DNA from: Pseudomonas cichorii
GTDB taxonomy: Bacteria; Pseudomonadota; Gammaproteobacteria; Pseudomonadales; Pseudomonadaceae
Assembly (NCBI RefSeq): GCF_015471405.1
Contig: NZ_BLVZ01000009.1
Coordinates: forward strand, 62,001-126,000
DNA: 64,000 bases
Direction: 5' to 3'
Position 1 is the stretch's first letter. Each line of letters begins with the position of its first letter. The notes beneath the pieces were generated by a model. The model worked only from the letters and a program-made list of their open reading frames with translations. It was not told where the DNA came from and searched no databases. The position numbers and the translations under genes were made by a program. Positions 16,449 to 24,457 of the stretch are shown here, piece after piece.

Positions 16449-18002
16449 ATGTCAGCACCTGTCCAGGATGCTGTTCTGTCCATCAGCGGAATCGGCAAGA
16501 CCTACGCACAACCGGTTCTTGGCGATATCGAGCTGACGCTGATGCGCGGCGAAGTGCTGGCCTTGACCGGCGAAAACGGCGCAGGCAAAAGCACCTTGTC
16601 GAAGATCATTGGCGGGCTGGTTGTGCCTGATGCCGGTGTGATGCATTTTCAGGGGCAGCCTTATCAGCCAGCCAACCGTACGCAAGCTGAAAAGCTGGGC
16701 GTACGCATGGTCATGCAGGAGTTGAATCTGCTGCCGACCCTGACGGTGGCCGAAAACCTGTTTCTGGATGACATGCCGCGCCGCATGGGCTGGATCGACC
16801 GCAAGCGCCTGCGTGAAAACGCCATCAAGGCCATGGCCCAGGTGGGCCTTGAGGCCATCGACCCTGACACCTTGGTCGGCGATCTGGGGATCGGTCATCA
16901 GCAGATGGTTGAAATCGCCCGTAACCTGACCGGCGATTGCCATGTGCTGATTCTCGATGAACCTACCGCGATGCTGACATCGCGAGAGGTCGAAATGCTG
17001 TTCGAGCAGGTCAGCCGCTTGCAGGCGCGTGGCGTCTCGATCATTTACATCTCCCATCGCCTGGAAGAACTGGCCAGGGTTTCCCAGCGCATTGCCGTAC
17101 TGCGTGACGGCAAGCTGGTCTGTGTCGAGCCGATTGCCCGTTATGACAGCGAGCAACTGGTTACGTTGATGGTCGGGCGCGAGCTTGGCGAACATATGGA
17201 CATGGGTGCTCGACAGATTGGTGAGGTCGCGCTGTCGGTCAAGGGACTGGGACGCTCGGATAAGGTAAAGGACGTTTCGTTTCAGGTGCGCCGTGGCGAG
17301 ATCTTCGGTATTTCCGGCCTGATCGGTGCGGGGCGAACAGAGCTTTTGCGTTTGATCTACGGCGCAGACAAGGCCGATAGCGGCAGCATCGAAGTGGGTC
17401 AGCCATTACGCGAGGCGATCATTCGCTCACCAGCCGATGCCGTAGAGCATGGCATTGCGCTGATCACCGAAGACCGCAAGGGCGAGGGCCTGCTGATGTC
17501 GCAGTCGATCAGTGCCAACGTCGCGCTGGGCAATATGCCGGCCATCTCTCGCGGCGGTGTGGTCAGTGCCCGCGATGAGCTGGCCTTGGCGCAGCGGCAG
17601 GTCGCGGCCATGCGTATCCGCAGCTCCAGCCCGGCACAACTGGTCTCGGAGCTTTCCGGCGGCAATCAGCAGAAGGTGGTGATCGGTCGCTGGCTGGAGC
17701 GTGACTGCCCGGTGATGCTGTTCGATGAGCCCACGCGGGGTATCGATGTGGGGGCCAAGTTCGATATCTACGCGCTATTGGGCGAGCTGACCCGGCAGGG
17801 GCGGGCGCTGGTCGTGGTATCCAGTGACCTTCGGGAACTCATGCTGATTTGTGATCGCATCGGTGTGCTGTCGGCGGGTCGTCTGATCGATACCTTCGAG
17901 CGCGACAGCTGGACTCAGGATCAACTGCTCGCCGCTGCTTTTGCCGGCTATCAAAAACGTGATGCGTTGCTTAGCGAAGCAGCGCCCAGGAATGACTCAT
18001 GA
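16449..18002 (+). CDS. rbsA: Ribose ABC transporter, ATP-binding protein
   Basis: This 517-residue tandem ATPase powers ribose import. The first domain carries Walker A GENGAGKST near residues 39-47 and Walker B VLILDEPTA. The second has a degenerate Walker A (GLIGAGRTEL), as usual for RbsA, the signature LSGGNQQKVVIGRWL, and VMLFDEPTRGIDVGAK. The last 4 bases overlap rbsC. Confidence 0.95.
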   Translation: MSAPVQDAVLSISGIGKTYAQPVLGDIELTLMRGEVLALTGENGAGKSTLSKIIGGLVVPDAGVMHFQGQPYQPANRTQAEKLGVRMVMQELNLLPTLTVAENLFLDDMPRRMGWIDRKRLRENAIKAMAQVGLEAIDPDTLVGDLGIGHQQMVEIARNLTGDCHVLILDEPTAMLTSREVEMLFEQVSRLQARGVSIIYISHRLEELARVSQRIAVLRDGKLVCVEPIARYDSEQLVTLMVGRELGEHMDMGARQIGEVALSVKGLGRSDKVKDVSFQVRRGEIFGISGLIGAGRTELLRLIYGADKADSGSIEVGQPLREAIIRSPADAVEHGIALITEDRKGEGLLMSQSISANVALGNMPAISRGGVVSARDELALAQRQVAAMRIRSSSPAQLVSELSGGNQQKVVIGRWLERDCPVMLFDEPTRGIDVGAKFDIYALLGELTRQGRALVVVSSDLRELMLICDRIGVLSAGRLIDTFERDSWTQDQLLAAAFAGYQKRDALLSEAAPRNDS

Positions 18003-18982
18003 AAAACCCTGTTTCCCAGACGCAGCCTTCAGCTGCCCGGAACTATTTTGGCCTTGGCACTTACCTTGGGCTGGCAGGCGCCTTGCTGGCGATGATTGTG
18101 CTGTTCTCGTTATTGAGCGATCACTTCCTGTCGTATCAGACCTTCAGCACCCTGGCCAATCAGATCCCGGACCTGATGGTGCTGGCCGTGGGCATGACCC
18201 TGGTGCTGATCATCGGCGGCATTGATCTGTCGGTGGGTTCGGTTCTGGCATTGGCTGCTTCGGCGGTAAGTGTGGCGATTCTGGGCTGGGGCTGGAGCGT
18301 GTTTCCCGCCGCTTTGCTGGGCATCGGCTGCGCGACTCTGGCAGGCACCATTACCGGCTCGATCACTGTCGCGTGGCGTATCCCGTCCTTTATCGTGTCG
18401 TTGGGTGTGCTGGAAATGGCGCGAGGTGTGGCGTATCAGATGACGGATTCGCGCACGGCCTACATCGGTGACTCCTTTGCCTGGCTTTCCAATCCCATTG
18501 CCTTTGGGATTTCGCCCTCGTTCCTTATCGCGCTGCTGGTGATCTTCATTGCCCAGGCAGTGCTGACGCGCACGGTCTTCGGTCGTTACCTGATCGGTAT
18601 CGGCACCAACGAAGAGGCTGTGCGTCTGGCAGGGATCAATCCCAAGCCTTACAAGATTCTGGTGTTTTCGCTGATGGGCCTGCTGGCCGGTGTGGCGGCC
18701 TTGTTCCAGATATCGCGCCTGGAAGCGGCTGATCCCAATGCCGGTGCGGGCATGGAGTTGCAGGTCATCGCGGCGGTGGTGATCGGCGGCACCAGCCTGA
18801 TGGGCGGACGTGGTTCGATCATCAGCACCTTCTTTGGGGTGTTGATCATTTCCGTTCTGGCCGCAGGTCTGGCGCAGATCGGTGCGTCGGAGCCCACCAA
18901 ACGCATCATCACCGGTGCCGTGATCGTGATTGCGGTGGTACTGGACACCTATCGTAGCCACCGGGCACGGCGGCAGGTCTGA
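17999..18982 (+). CDS. rbsC: Ribose ABC transporter, permease
   Basis: This 327-residue inner-membrane permease has about 8-10 hydrophobic segments. The family loop GGIDLSVGSVLALAASAVSV near residue 76 and AVVIGGTSLMGGRGSIISTF near 258 are diagnostic for the RbsC/BPD_transp_2 group. It overlaps rbsA by ATGA and ends 1 base before rbsR, so expression is tightly coupled. Confidence 0.95.
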   Translation: MKNPVSQTQPSAARNYFGLGTYLGLAGALLAMIVLFSLLSDHFLSYQTFSTLANQIPDLMVLAVGMTLVLIIGGIDLSVGSVLALAASAVSVAILGWGWSVFPAALLGIGCATLAGTITGSITVAWRIPSFIVSLGVLEMARGVAYQMTDSRTAYIGDSFAWLSNPIAFGISPSFLIALLVIFIAQAVLTRTVFGRYLIGIGTNEEAVRLAGINPKPYKILVFSLMGLLAGVAALFQISRLEAADPNAGAGMELQVIAAVVIGGTSLMGGRGSIISTFFGVLIISVLAAGLAQIGASEPTKRIITGAVIVIAVVLDTYRSHRARRQV

Positions 18983-18983
18983 T

Positions 18984-20006
18984 ATGGCAACCATCAAAGA
19001 CGTCGCGGCGCTGGCAGGGATTTCCTACACCACGGTGTCCCATGTGCTGAACAAGACCCGGCCCGTGAGCGAGCCGGTCCGGATCAAGGTCGAGGCGGCG
19101 ATTGCGCAGCTCGATTATGTGCCCAGTGCAGTCGCCCGTTCGCTCAAGGCCAAGACTACATCCACTATCGGATTGTTGATCCCCAACGGCATCAACCCCT
19201 ATTTCGCCGAACTGGCGCGAGGGATCGAGGATCACTGCGAGCGTAATGGCTTTTGTGTGATCCTTTGCAACTCCGACGACAATCCGGAAAAACAGCGCAA
19301 TTACCTGCGCGTCCTGCTGGAGAAGCGTGTCGACGGTCTGATCGTCTCCTCGGTCGGTGGCGATGTGAGTATCGCGGGCGGTCTGGCCGAGGTTCGCACG
19401 CCCATGGTGATCGTCGACCGTGAGCTTGAGGGGATTGATGCCGATATGGTGCGCATCGATCACGAGCACGGTGCGTATCTGGCGACCCGCCACTTGCTCG
19501 ACCTTGGGCACCGCGATATTGCCTGTATCGGCGGGCCGGCCGATACCGCGGTGGCCGAGATGCGTTTTGTCGGTTATCGGCGCGCCCTGCAGGAAGCGGG
19601 TATCGAGGTCGTGCCAGAGTGGGCAGTCCACAGTGACTTCACCAGTTCTGCCGGTCATGAGGCCGCGGTCAGTCTGTTGGGCCATCATCGGCCGACCGCC
19701 ATTTTTGCCGGTAACGACGTGATTGCCATTGGTGTGCTGCGAGCGGCGGCCGAGCGCAATATCCGGGTGCCCCGTGACCTTTCGGTGATCGGTTTCGACG
19801 ATATCCAGATGAGTCGCTATGTCTATCCCGCGTTGACCACTGTCGGGCAGTCGATCATGCAGTTGGGTGAGACGGCGGCTGAAATGCTGCTCTCCAGGAT
19901 TGTCGAGCCCTCGACCGAGACGACCCGCAAGCGTCTTGTAACCCCCAGCGTTGTGGTTCGTGAATCCACTGCGCCGCCGAACAATGCTTTCAATGAATTG
20001 CGCTGA
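18984..20006 (+). CDS. rbsR: Ribose operon repressor (LacI family)
   Basis: This 340-residue LacI/GalR repressor begins MATIKDVAALAGISYTTVSH, a textbook helix-turn-helix, followed by the hinge helix VPSAVARSLKA. The sugar-binding core has IGLLIPNGINPYFAELARGI, RHLLDLGHRDIACIGGP and FAGNDVIAIGVLRAAAE. It starts 1 base after rbsC. Placement inside the operon means it represses itself through the palindrome at 15359-15372; ribose is the presumed inducer. Confidence 0.93.
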   Translation: MATIKDVAALAGISYTTVSHVLNKTRPVSEPVRIKVEAAIAQLDYVPSAVARSLKAKTTSTIGLLIPNGINPYFAELARGIEDHCERNGFCVILCNSDDNPEKQRNYLRVLLEKRVDGLIVSSVGGDVSIAGGLAEVRTPMVIVDRELEGIDADMVRIDHEHGAYLATRHLLDLGHRDIACIGGPADTAVAEMRFVGYRRALQEAGIEVVPEWAVHSDFTSSAGHEAAVSLLGHHRPTAIFAGNDVIAIGVLRAAAERNIRVPRDLSVIGFDDIQMSRYVYPALTTVGQSIMQLGETAAEMLLSRIVEPSTETTRKRLVTPSVVVRESTAPPNNAFNELR

Positions 20007-20030
20007 AACACAGTGCCGAGCGAATGAGCC

Positions 20031-20951
20031 ATGCAAGCAAAAATAGTGATAGTAGGCAGCCTGAACATGGACCTGGTGATTCGCGCCCAGCGCTTGCCGC
20101 GGCCCGGTGAGACGCTTTCGGGAAACACCTTCATGACGGTGCCCGGCGGCAAGGGGGCCAATCAGGCTGTGGCGGCTGCGCGTCTGGGTGGCAGCGTGGC
20201 GATGATCGGTTGTGTGGGCGAAGATGCCTATGGCGAGCAGTTGCGTGAGGCGTTGCTGGCTGAGGGCATCGATTGCCGGGCGGTCACTTCGGTGGCCGGG
20301 GTGTCCACCGGCATTGCGTCGATTGTGGTGGATGACAACAGTCAAAACGCGATCATTGTCGTCGCCGGAGGCAATGCTCAACTGACGCCGTCTCTGATCG
20401 GGGTGTTCGATACGCTGCTGGTTGCTGCCGACGTTGTCATCTGCCAGCTCGAAGTGCCACTGGAAACGGTCCGTCACACCTTGTCCCGAGCCCGTGAGCT
20501 GGGCAAGACCGTCATTCTCAACCCGGCACCGGCTGCCGACCCCTTGCCGCAGGAGTGGTATGGGTTGATTGATTATCTGATCCCCAATGAAAGCGAGGCG
20601 CAGGCTCTTACGGGAGTCGTGGTGGACTCGCCCGCTGCGGCGCAACAGGCGGCGACAGCGCTGCTGGCTGCCGGGGCGCGGAATGTCATCATCACGCTGG
20701 GAGAGCAGGGCAGCCTGCTGGCCAATGCCCAGGGTTTTGAACATGTGCCTGCGCTGAGAGTGAAGGCGGTTGATACGACAGCGGCAGGTGATACCTTTGT
20801 CGGTGGTTTCGCTTCGGCTCTTTCGCAAGGCAAGAGTGAGACCGAAGCGATCCGCTTTGCTCAGGTTGCGGCGGCACTGTCTGTCACCCGTGCCGGTGCG
20901 CAACCTTCGATACCGACGTTCGATGAAGTGCAGGAATTCAAAGCCTCATGA
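20031..20951 (+). CDS. rbsK: Ribokinase
   Basis: This 306-residue PfkB-family kinase converts D-ribose to ribose 5-phosphate. GSLNMDLVIRAQRLPRPGET opens the protein, PGGKGANQAVAAARLGG is the first PfkB signature with the ribose-binding Gly-Gly-Lys, and DTTAAGDTFVGGFASAL near residue 246 carries the anion hole and catalytic aspartate. It overlaps rbsD by 4 bases. Confidence 0.95.
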   Translation: MQAKIVIVGSLNMDLVIRAQRLPRPGETLSGNTFMTVPGGKGANQAVAAARLGGSVAMIGCVGEDAYGEQLREALLAEGIDCRAVTSVAGVSTGIASIVVDDNSQNAIIVVAGGNAQLTPSLIGVFDTLLVAADVVICQLEVPLETVRHTLSRARELGKTVILNPAPAADPLPQEWYGLIDYLIPNESEAQALTGVVVDSPAAAQQAATALLAAGARNVIITLGEQGSLLANAQGFEHVPALRVKAVDTTAAGDTFVGGFASALSQGKSETEAIRFAQVAAALSVTRAGAQPSIPTFDEVQEFKAS

Positions 20952-21352
20952 AAAAGACACCTCTTCTCAATATTGCCTTGTCCCGCGTGATTGCCTCACT
21001 GGGGCACGGCGATATCCTCATGATTGTCGATGCTGGCATGCCCGTGCCTGCGGGTGTCGAACTGATCGATCTGGCGTTGACCCATGGTGTGCCGGATTTC
21101 GCCAGTGTGCTGGATGTCGTGCTGACGGAAATGCAGGTCGAAAGCCACGTGCTGGCCAGCGAGATGGTGAACGTACAGCCACCGGGGCTGCGGGTGATCG
21201 AAGCCTTGGCGCTTGATGAGCAATTGGGCCAGCAGCGCTGGGTGAGTCATGAAGAATTGAAAGTCTTGAGCCGTAGCGCAAAGGCTATCGTGCGTAGCGG
21301 GGAATGCCAGCCGTATAGCAATGTTGCATTGGTGGCTGGTGTGGTTTTTTAA
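20948..21352 (+). CDS. rbsD: D-ribose pyranase
   Basis: This 134-residue RbsD catalyses the pyran-furan step of D-ribose, giving the form used by ribokinase. Motifs include SLGHGDILMIVDAGMPVP near residue 17 with the conserved histidine and aspartate, and a C-terminal RSGECQPYSNVALVAGVVF typical of the family. It overlaps rbsK (ATGA). Confidence 0.94.
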   Translation: MKKTPLLNIALSRVIASLGHGDILMIVDAGMPVPAGVELIDLALTHGVPDFASVLDVVLTEMQVESHVLASEMVNVQPPGLRVIEALALDEQLGQQRWVSHEELKVLSRSAKAIVRSGECQPYSNVALVAGVVF

Positions 21353-21377
21353 GGACAACTTGAACAGGGAGTAAACC

Positions 21378-22403
21378 ATGCAATTATTTAAACTTTCCAG
21401 ACAACTACTGTGGAGCCTATCGCTTTTGTCCATTCTCGGTATGAGTGCCGCTCAGGCGGCTGAAAAGCGCAACCTGATCATCGATACCGATCCGGGGGCC
21501 GACGATGTGGTCGCACTGCTGCTGGCGCTGGCCTCTCCGGAAGAACTGAACGTACTGGCGATTACCACGGTTGCCGGCAATGTGCGTCTGGACAAGACTT
21601 CGCGCAATGCCAGGCTTGCCCGTGAGTGGGCAGGGCGTGAAGAGGTGCCAGTCTATGCCGGTGCTCCAAAGCCTCTGGTACGTACGCCGATCTATGCCGA
21701 AAACGTGCATGGTCAGGAAGGTCTGCCGGGTGTGCCGATCCATGAGCCGGCAAAAGGCCTGGCCGAAGGTAATGCAGTCAATTACCTGATCGATACCCTG
21801 AAAAAAGCCGAGCCGCACAGCATCACCATCGCGATGCTTGGCCCGCAGACCAATCTGGCGCTGGCACTGGTACAGGCTCCCGAAATCACTCAGGGGATCA
21901 AGGAAGTCGTGGTCATGGGTGGTGCGCACTTCAATGGCGGCAATATCACGCCGACTGCCGAATTCAACCTGTTCGCCGATCCCCATGCCGCGCAGATCGT
22001 ACTGGCCAGTGGCGTCAAGCTGACCTACGTGCCACTGGACGTGACCCACAAGATTCTGACCAGCGAGCAGCGTCTCCAGAAGATCGCCGCATTGGGTAAT
22101 CAGGCGGGCAAGCTGGTTGGCGGAATTCTCGATGAATACGTCAAGCTGGATATGGAACATTACGGACTGCCTGGCGGGCCTGTCCATGATGCCAGCGTGA
22201 TTGCCTGGTTGCTCCAGCCTGAGCTGTTTTCAGGTCGGCAGATCAACCTTGCCATCGATAGTCGTGACGGCATCGGTTTTGGTCAGACCGTCGCAGACTG
22301 GTACGGCACGCTGAAGCAGCCGCAGAATGTGTTCTGGGTCGAGAATGGTGACGCTCAGGGCTTTTTCGACCTGTTGACCAGCCGGCTGGCGCGCTTGAAA
22401 TGA
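21378..22403 (+). CDS. Periplasmic inosine/uridine-preferring nucleoside hydrolase
   Basis: This 341-residue hydrolase cleaves ribonucleosides to base and ribose. The calcium-binding aspartate cluster is IIDTDPGADDVVALLLALAS near residue 35, followed by AENVHGQEGLP and HDASVIAWLLQPE with the catalytic histidine and aspartate. A signal peptide ends SAAQAAEKR near residue 30, so it acts in the periplasm. It lies 25 bases after rbsD and would feed ribose directly to RbsB, which explains its place in the ribose operon. Confidence 0.93.
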   Translation: MQLFKLSRQLLWSLSLLSILGMSAAQAAEKRNLIIDTDPGADDVVALLLALASPEELNVLAITTVAGNVRLDKTSRNARLAREWAGREEVPVYAGAPKPLVRTPIYAENVHGQEGLPGVPIHEPAKGLAEGNAVNYLIDTLKKAEPHSITIAMLGPQTNLALALVQAPEITQGIKEVVVMGGAHFNGGNITPTAEFNLFADPHAAQIVLASGVKLTYVPLDVTHKILTSEQRLQKIAALGNQAGKLVGGILDEYVKLDMEHYGLPGGPVHDASVIAWLLQPELFSGRQINLAIDSRDGIGFGQTVADWYGTLKQPQNVFWVENGDAQGFFDLLTSRLARLK

Positions 22404-22414
22404 GTCGTCGCGTG

Positions 22415-22609
22415 TCAGGCGGGCAGTTCGGCTGGCGAGTATCTGCTTAGCACCTGACTGAGAAAGGTTCGGGCACCCTCGGTGCCCAGTTCCTTGACCA
22501 GCAGGTCGACGGCAATGATCGTAAGCTCTTCGGCAGTGCCGGGGCTGTGCGAGCAATGTCCCTGAGGCCATTTGGCCTTGATGTCCGCATCGATGGATAT
22601 GATTGTCAT
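22415..22609 (-). CDS. Small hypothetical protein
   Basis: This 64-residue protein begins MTIISIDADIKAKWPQGHCS and has an amphipathic middle (AEELTIIAVDLLVKELG). It has no signal or membrane segment. ATG 22609 is chosen over an upstream start at 22687 that adds a low-complexity basic lead. It resembles small conserved Pseudomonas proteins, but I cannot name a family. It is convergent with the nucleoside hydrolase gene. Confidence 0.55.
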   Translation of the reverse strand: MTIISIDADIKAKWPQGHCSHSPGTAEELTIIAVDLLVKELGTEGARTFLSQVLSRYSPAELPA

Positions 22610-22892
22610 GTCTGTCTCGTCTTGTGTGAAAGCAACGCATCGTCCTGAGCGTTGCCCAATGCCTGAGCGTCGCCTGTAGTAGATCATTACAGGTCCATGG
22701 TGACACTTCTACTTAGGCATCATCCCGGTTTATTAATAGCCTATGCGAATAAACGTTTTGTGACGATTTTTGGTTGCGCATGCACTGCCCCTCTGGGGCA
22801 GACTTTTGCAGCGTGTGAGCTTGTGCCTGCAACCAATGCGCCCGGGTGCGGTCGCACAAGGTCTGATCATGTTCATTGGAAGAGGAGGGTGT

Positions 22893-23216
22893 ATGCCCCG
22901 GAAATTTGCAGCATCAGGTTTTTTCGTTTTAACGGCGTTGTTGGCAGGGTGCAGTGCCACATCAGGGTCAGCCCCCGAAACCGCTCAGGCTCCAGCGTCT
23001 CATGCCGGACATGGTCGCTGCGATGCTGCGCAGGCTCAGTCCGTGCTGGGGCAGCAGGCGTCAGCCGCATTGCTGGCTCAGGTGCGCACTCAGTCCGGGT
23101 CGAATGAAGCGCGTGTTCTCAGCCCTAACGATATGGTCACGCTGGAGTATCGATCCGATCGCGTGAATATCAACACAGATGCCAGCGGTAAGGTGACTCG
23201 CGTCAACTGCGGTTGA
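22893..23216 (+). CDS. I78-family peptidase inhibitor lipoprotein
   Basis: This 107-residue protein has a lipoprotein signal (FFVLTALLAGC, cysteine near residue 20). The mature domain starts CDAAQAQSVLGQ and ends VNINTDASGKVTRVNCG, the conserved bookends of the I78 (potato-inhibitor-like) fold; the two terminal cysteines may form a disulphide. It is likely to inhibit serine proteases in the envelope. The start follows a strong AGAGGAGGG site. A two-way terminator comes right after it. Confidence 0.88.
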   Translation: MPRKFAASGFFVLTALLAGCSATSGSAPETAQAPASHAGHGRCDAAQAQSVLGQQASAALLAQVRTQSGSNEARVLSPNDMVTLEYRSDRVNINTDASGKVTRVNCG

Positions 23217-23241
23217 TGACTGCATTTTCCCTTTTCGATAA

Positions 23242-23270
23242 AAAAACCCGTCGATGAGACGGGTTTTTTT
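23242..23270. terminator. Bidirectional terminator between the I78 gene and csp
   Basis: AAAAAAACCCGTC-GATGA-GACGGGTTTTTTT is a GC stem flanked by A and T tracts, serving the I78 gene on plus and the cold shock gene on minus. Confidence 0.92.
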
Positions 23271-23283
23271 CAAGTCAGGTGGA

Positions 23284-23496
23284 TCAGACCACAGTGACTT
23301 CTTCTGCTTGCATGCCTTTCTGGCCTTTAGCAGCAACGAAAGAAACGGTCTGGCCTTCTTTCAGGCTTTTGAAACCGTCGCTCTGGATTGCTTTGAAGTG
23401 GACGAACAGATCGTCACCGCCACCTTGTGGAGTGATAAAGCCGAAGCCTTTTTCATCGTTGAACCATTTTACGGTGCCGGTTTGGCGATTAGACAT
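23284..23496 (-). CDS. Cold shock domain protein
   Basis: This 70-residue CspA-family single-stranded nucleic acid binding protein has RNP1 (KGFGFITP) and RNP2 (DLFVHF) and the opening GTVKWFNDEKGFGFI. It probably acts as an RNA chaperone. The acidic/hydrophobic tail AEEVTVV is standard. A long AT-rich untranslated leader lies upstream (23497-23640), as is common for cold shock genes. Confidence 0.95.
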   Translation of the reverse strand: MSNRQTGTVKWFNDEKGFGFITPQGGGDDLFVHFKAIQSDGFKSLKEGQTVSFVAAKGQKGMQAEEVTVV

Positions 23497-23791
23497 GGTG
23501 TATCTCCAAGAACATAATTTTTCAGTAGAACGTGCTGCTCAGGCCAACTGGGCACACCGAGCCATAATAGTCGAAATGTAAGAAAAGAGAGTCATTTAGG
23601 TAGGAACTTTGAATCAAAGTCGAGAAGATGCAGGGCGTCATATTACCGTTGTGTGAATTCGGTGTGACAGTTTGCGAAGATCGAGGGTCGATTCTGTTAC
23701 GCCGAAAGCCACGTTTTACGCGGCTTTCGGGCATATTTTCCGGGAGCTTCAACAGCCATTGCTGGTGAGTTGCTTCAGGTGTCGCGGGAAA

Positions 23792-24100
23792 TTATTTTTT
23801 TGCCGCGCTGCAGTTTTCGGCGACCAGTTTTTGCAGTTTCGAGGCCAGGGCCGGGTTTTGAGCGGCGTCGGTGCTGAGGCTGGCGATTTCCTTGTCCGAG
23901 AAATGGCTGTCGACCTGCTTGGCGCCGCAATCGCAATGGGCCTTGGCTGTCTTGTCGTCCAGCTTGTGCTGTTTCGCGGCGTTGACACATTCTTGAGTGA
24001 AGGCTGAGCGAGTCGCGCTGTCCATCGCCGCTTGAGCGGTCAGCGGTCCGGCCAGGGCGGCACAGGCAAGCAGGGCAGGCATAAGGTGTAAGCGCTTCAT
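23792..24100 (-). CDS. Small exported protein of unknown function
   Basis: This is a 102-residue protein with a clear signal peptide (LHLMPALLACAALAGPLTAQAA). The mature part is helical with three cysteines, two in KAHCDCGAKQV and one near the end (AENCSAAKK), plus ECVNAAKQ. A strong AAAGGAGAACACC site supports ATG 24100. It resembles small Pseudomonas periplasmic proteins, but I cannot assign a function. Disulphide formation in the periplasm is plausible. Confidence 0.7.
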   Translation of the reverse strand: MKRLHLMPALLACAALAGPLTAQAAMDSATRSAFTQECVNAAKQHKLDDKTAKAHCDCGAKQVDSHFSDKEIASLSTDAAQNPALASKLQKLVAENCSAAKK

Positions 24101-24457
24101 GGTGTTCTCCTTTACTGGAAGAGTCATACAGGAACTCGACTTATTCAGACGGTCTTGAAGGGCTCCAGTTCAGGCAATATGCAAAAACGCTCTATTTCCA
24201 TACTCATCGGGCAGGTTGTGCGTGTGAATCGATGCAGCTGTGCTAGGATGCGCGTCCTGTAGATTTCCGGCCCCGTGACTGAATGGTTATCGGTGTGGCA
24301 CATACAGGTTTTTTCGCACAATCCAGTCATCTGGTTCGGTTCAAGGTTGGCCTGAAGGCTCCTGCCACTGTGAGGCAGGCATACCACCGAATCACGTACT
24401 GGCTCATCCCAACCCACGTGACCTTTGGTAGGGGTCACCACTAGGAGAGGAGGCGCC
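24101..24457. other. thrS leader and promoter region
   Basis: There is no gene here. It should contain the thrS promoter: TTGTGC followed about 24 bases later by TAGGAT near 24244 is a weak candidate. A hairpin CCTGCC-ACTGTGA-GGCAGG at about 24361-24379 lies in the leader. A strong AGGAGAGGAGG ribosome site ends it. No E. coli-like thrS operator or T-box is recognised. Confidence 0.4.

Noticed and set aside
18909..20903. 664-codon minus frame across rbsR and rbsK
   Set aside because: Shadow; both plus-strand genes have complete, conserved motifs and tight operon spacing.
23700..23732. Hairpin CCGAAAGCC/GGCTTTCGG as a terminator
   Set aside because: The stem is good but there is no T tract on either strand, so a terminator role is not supported.
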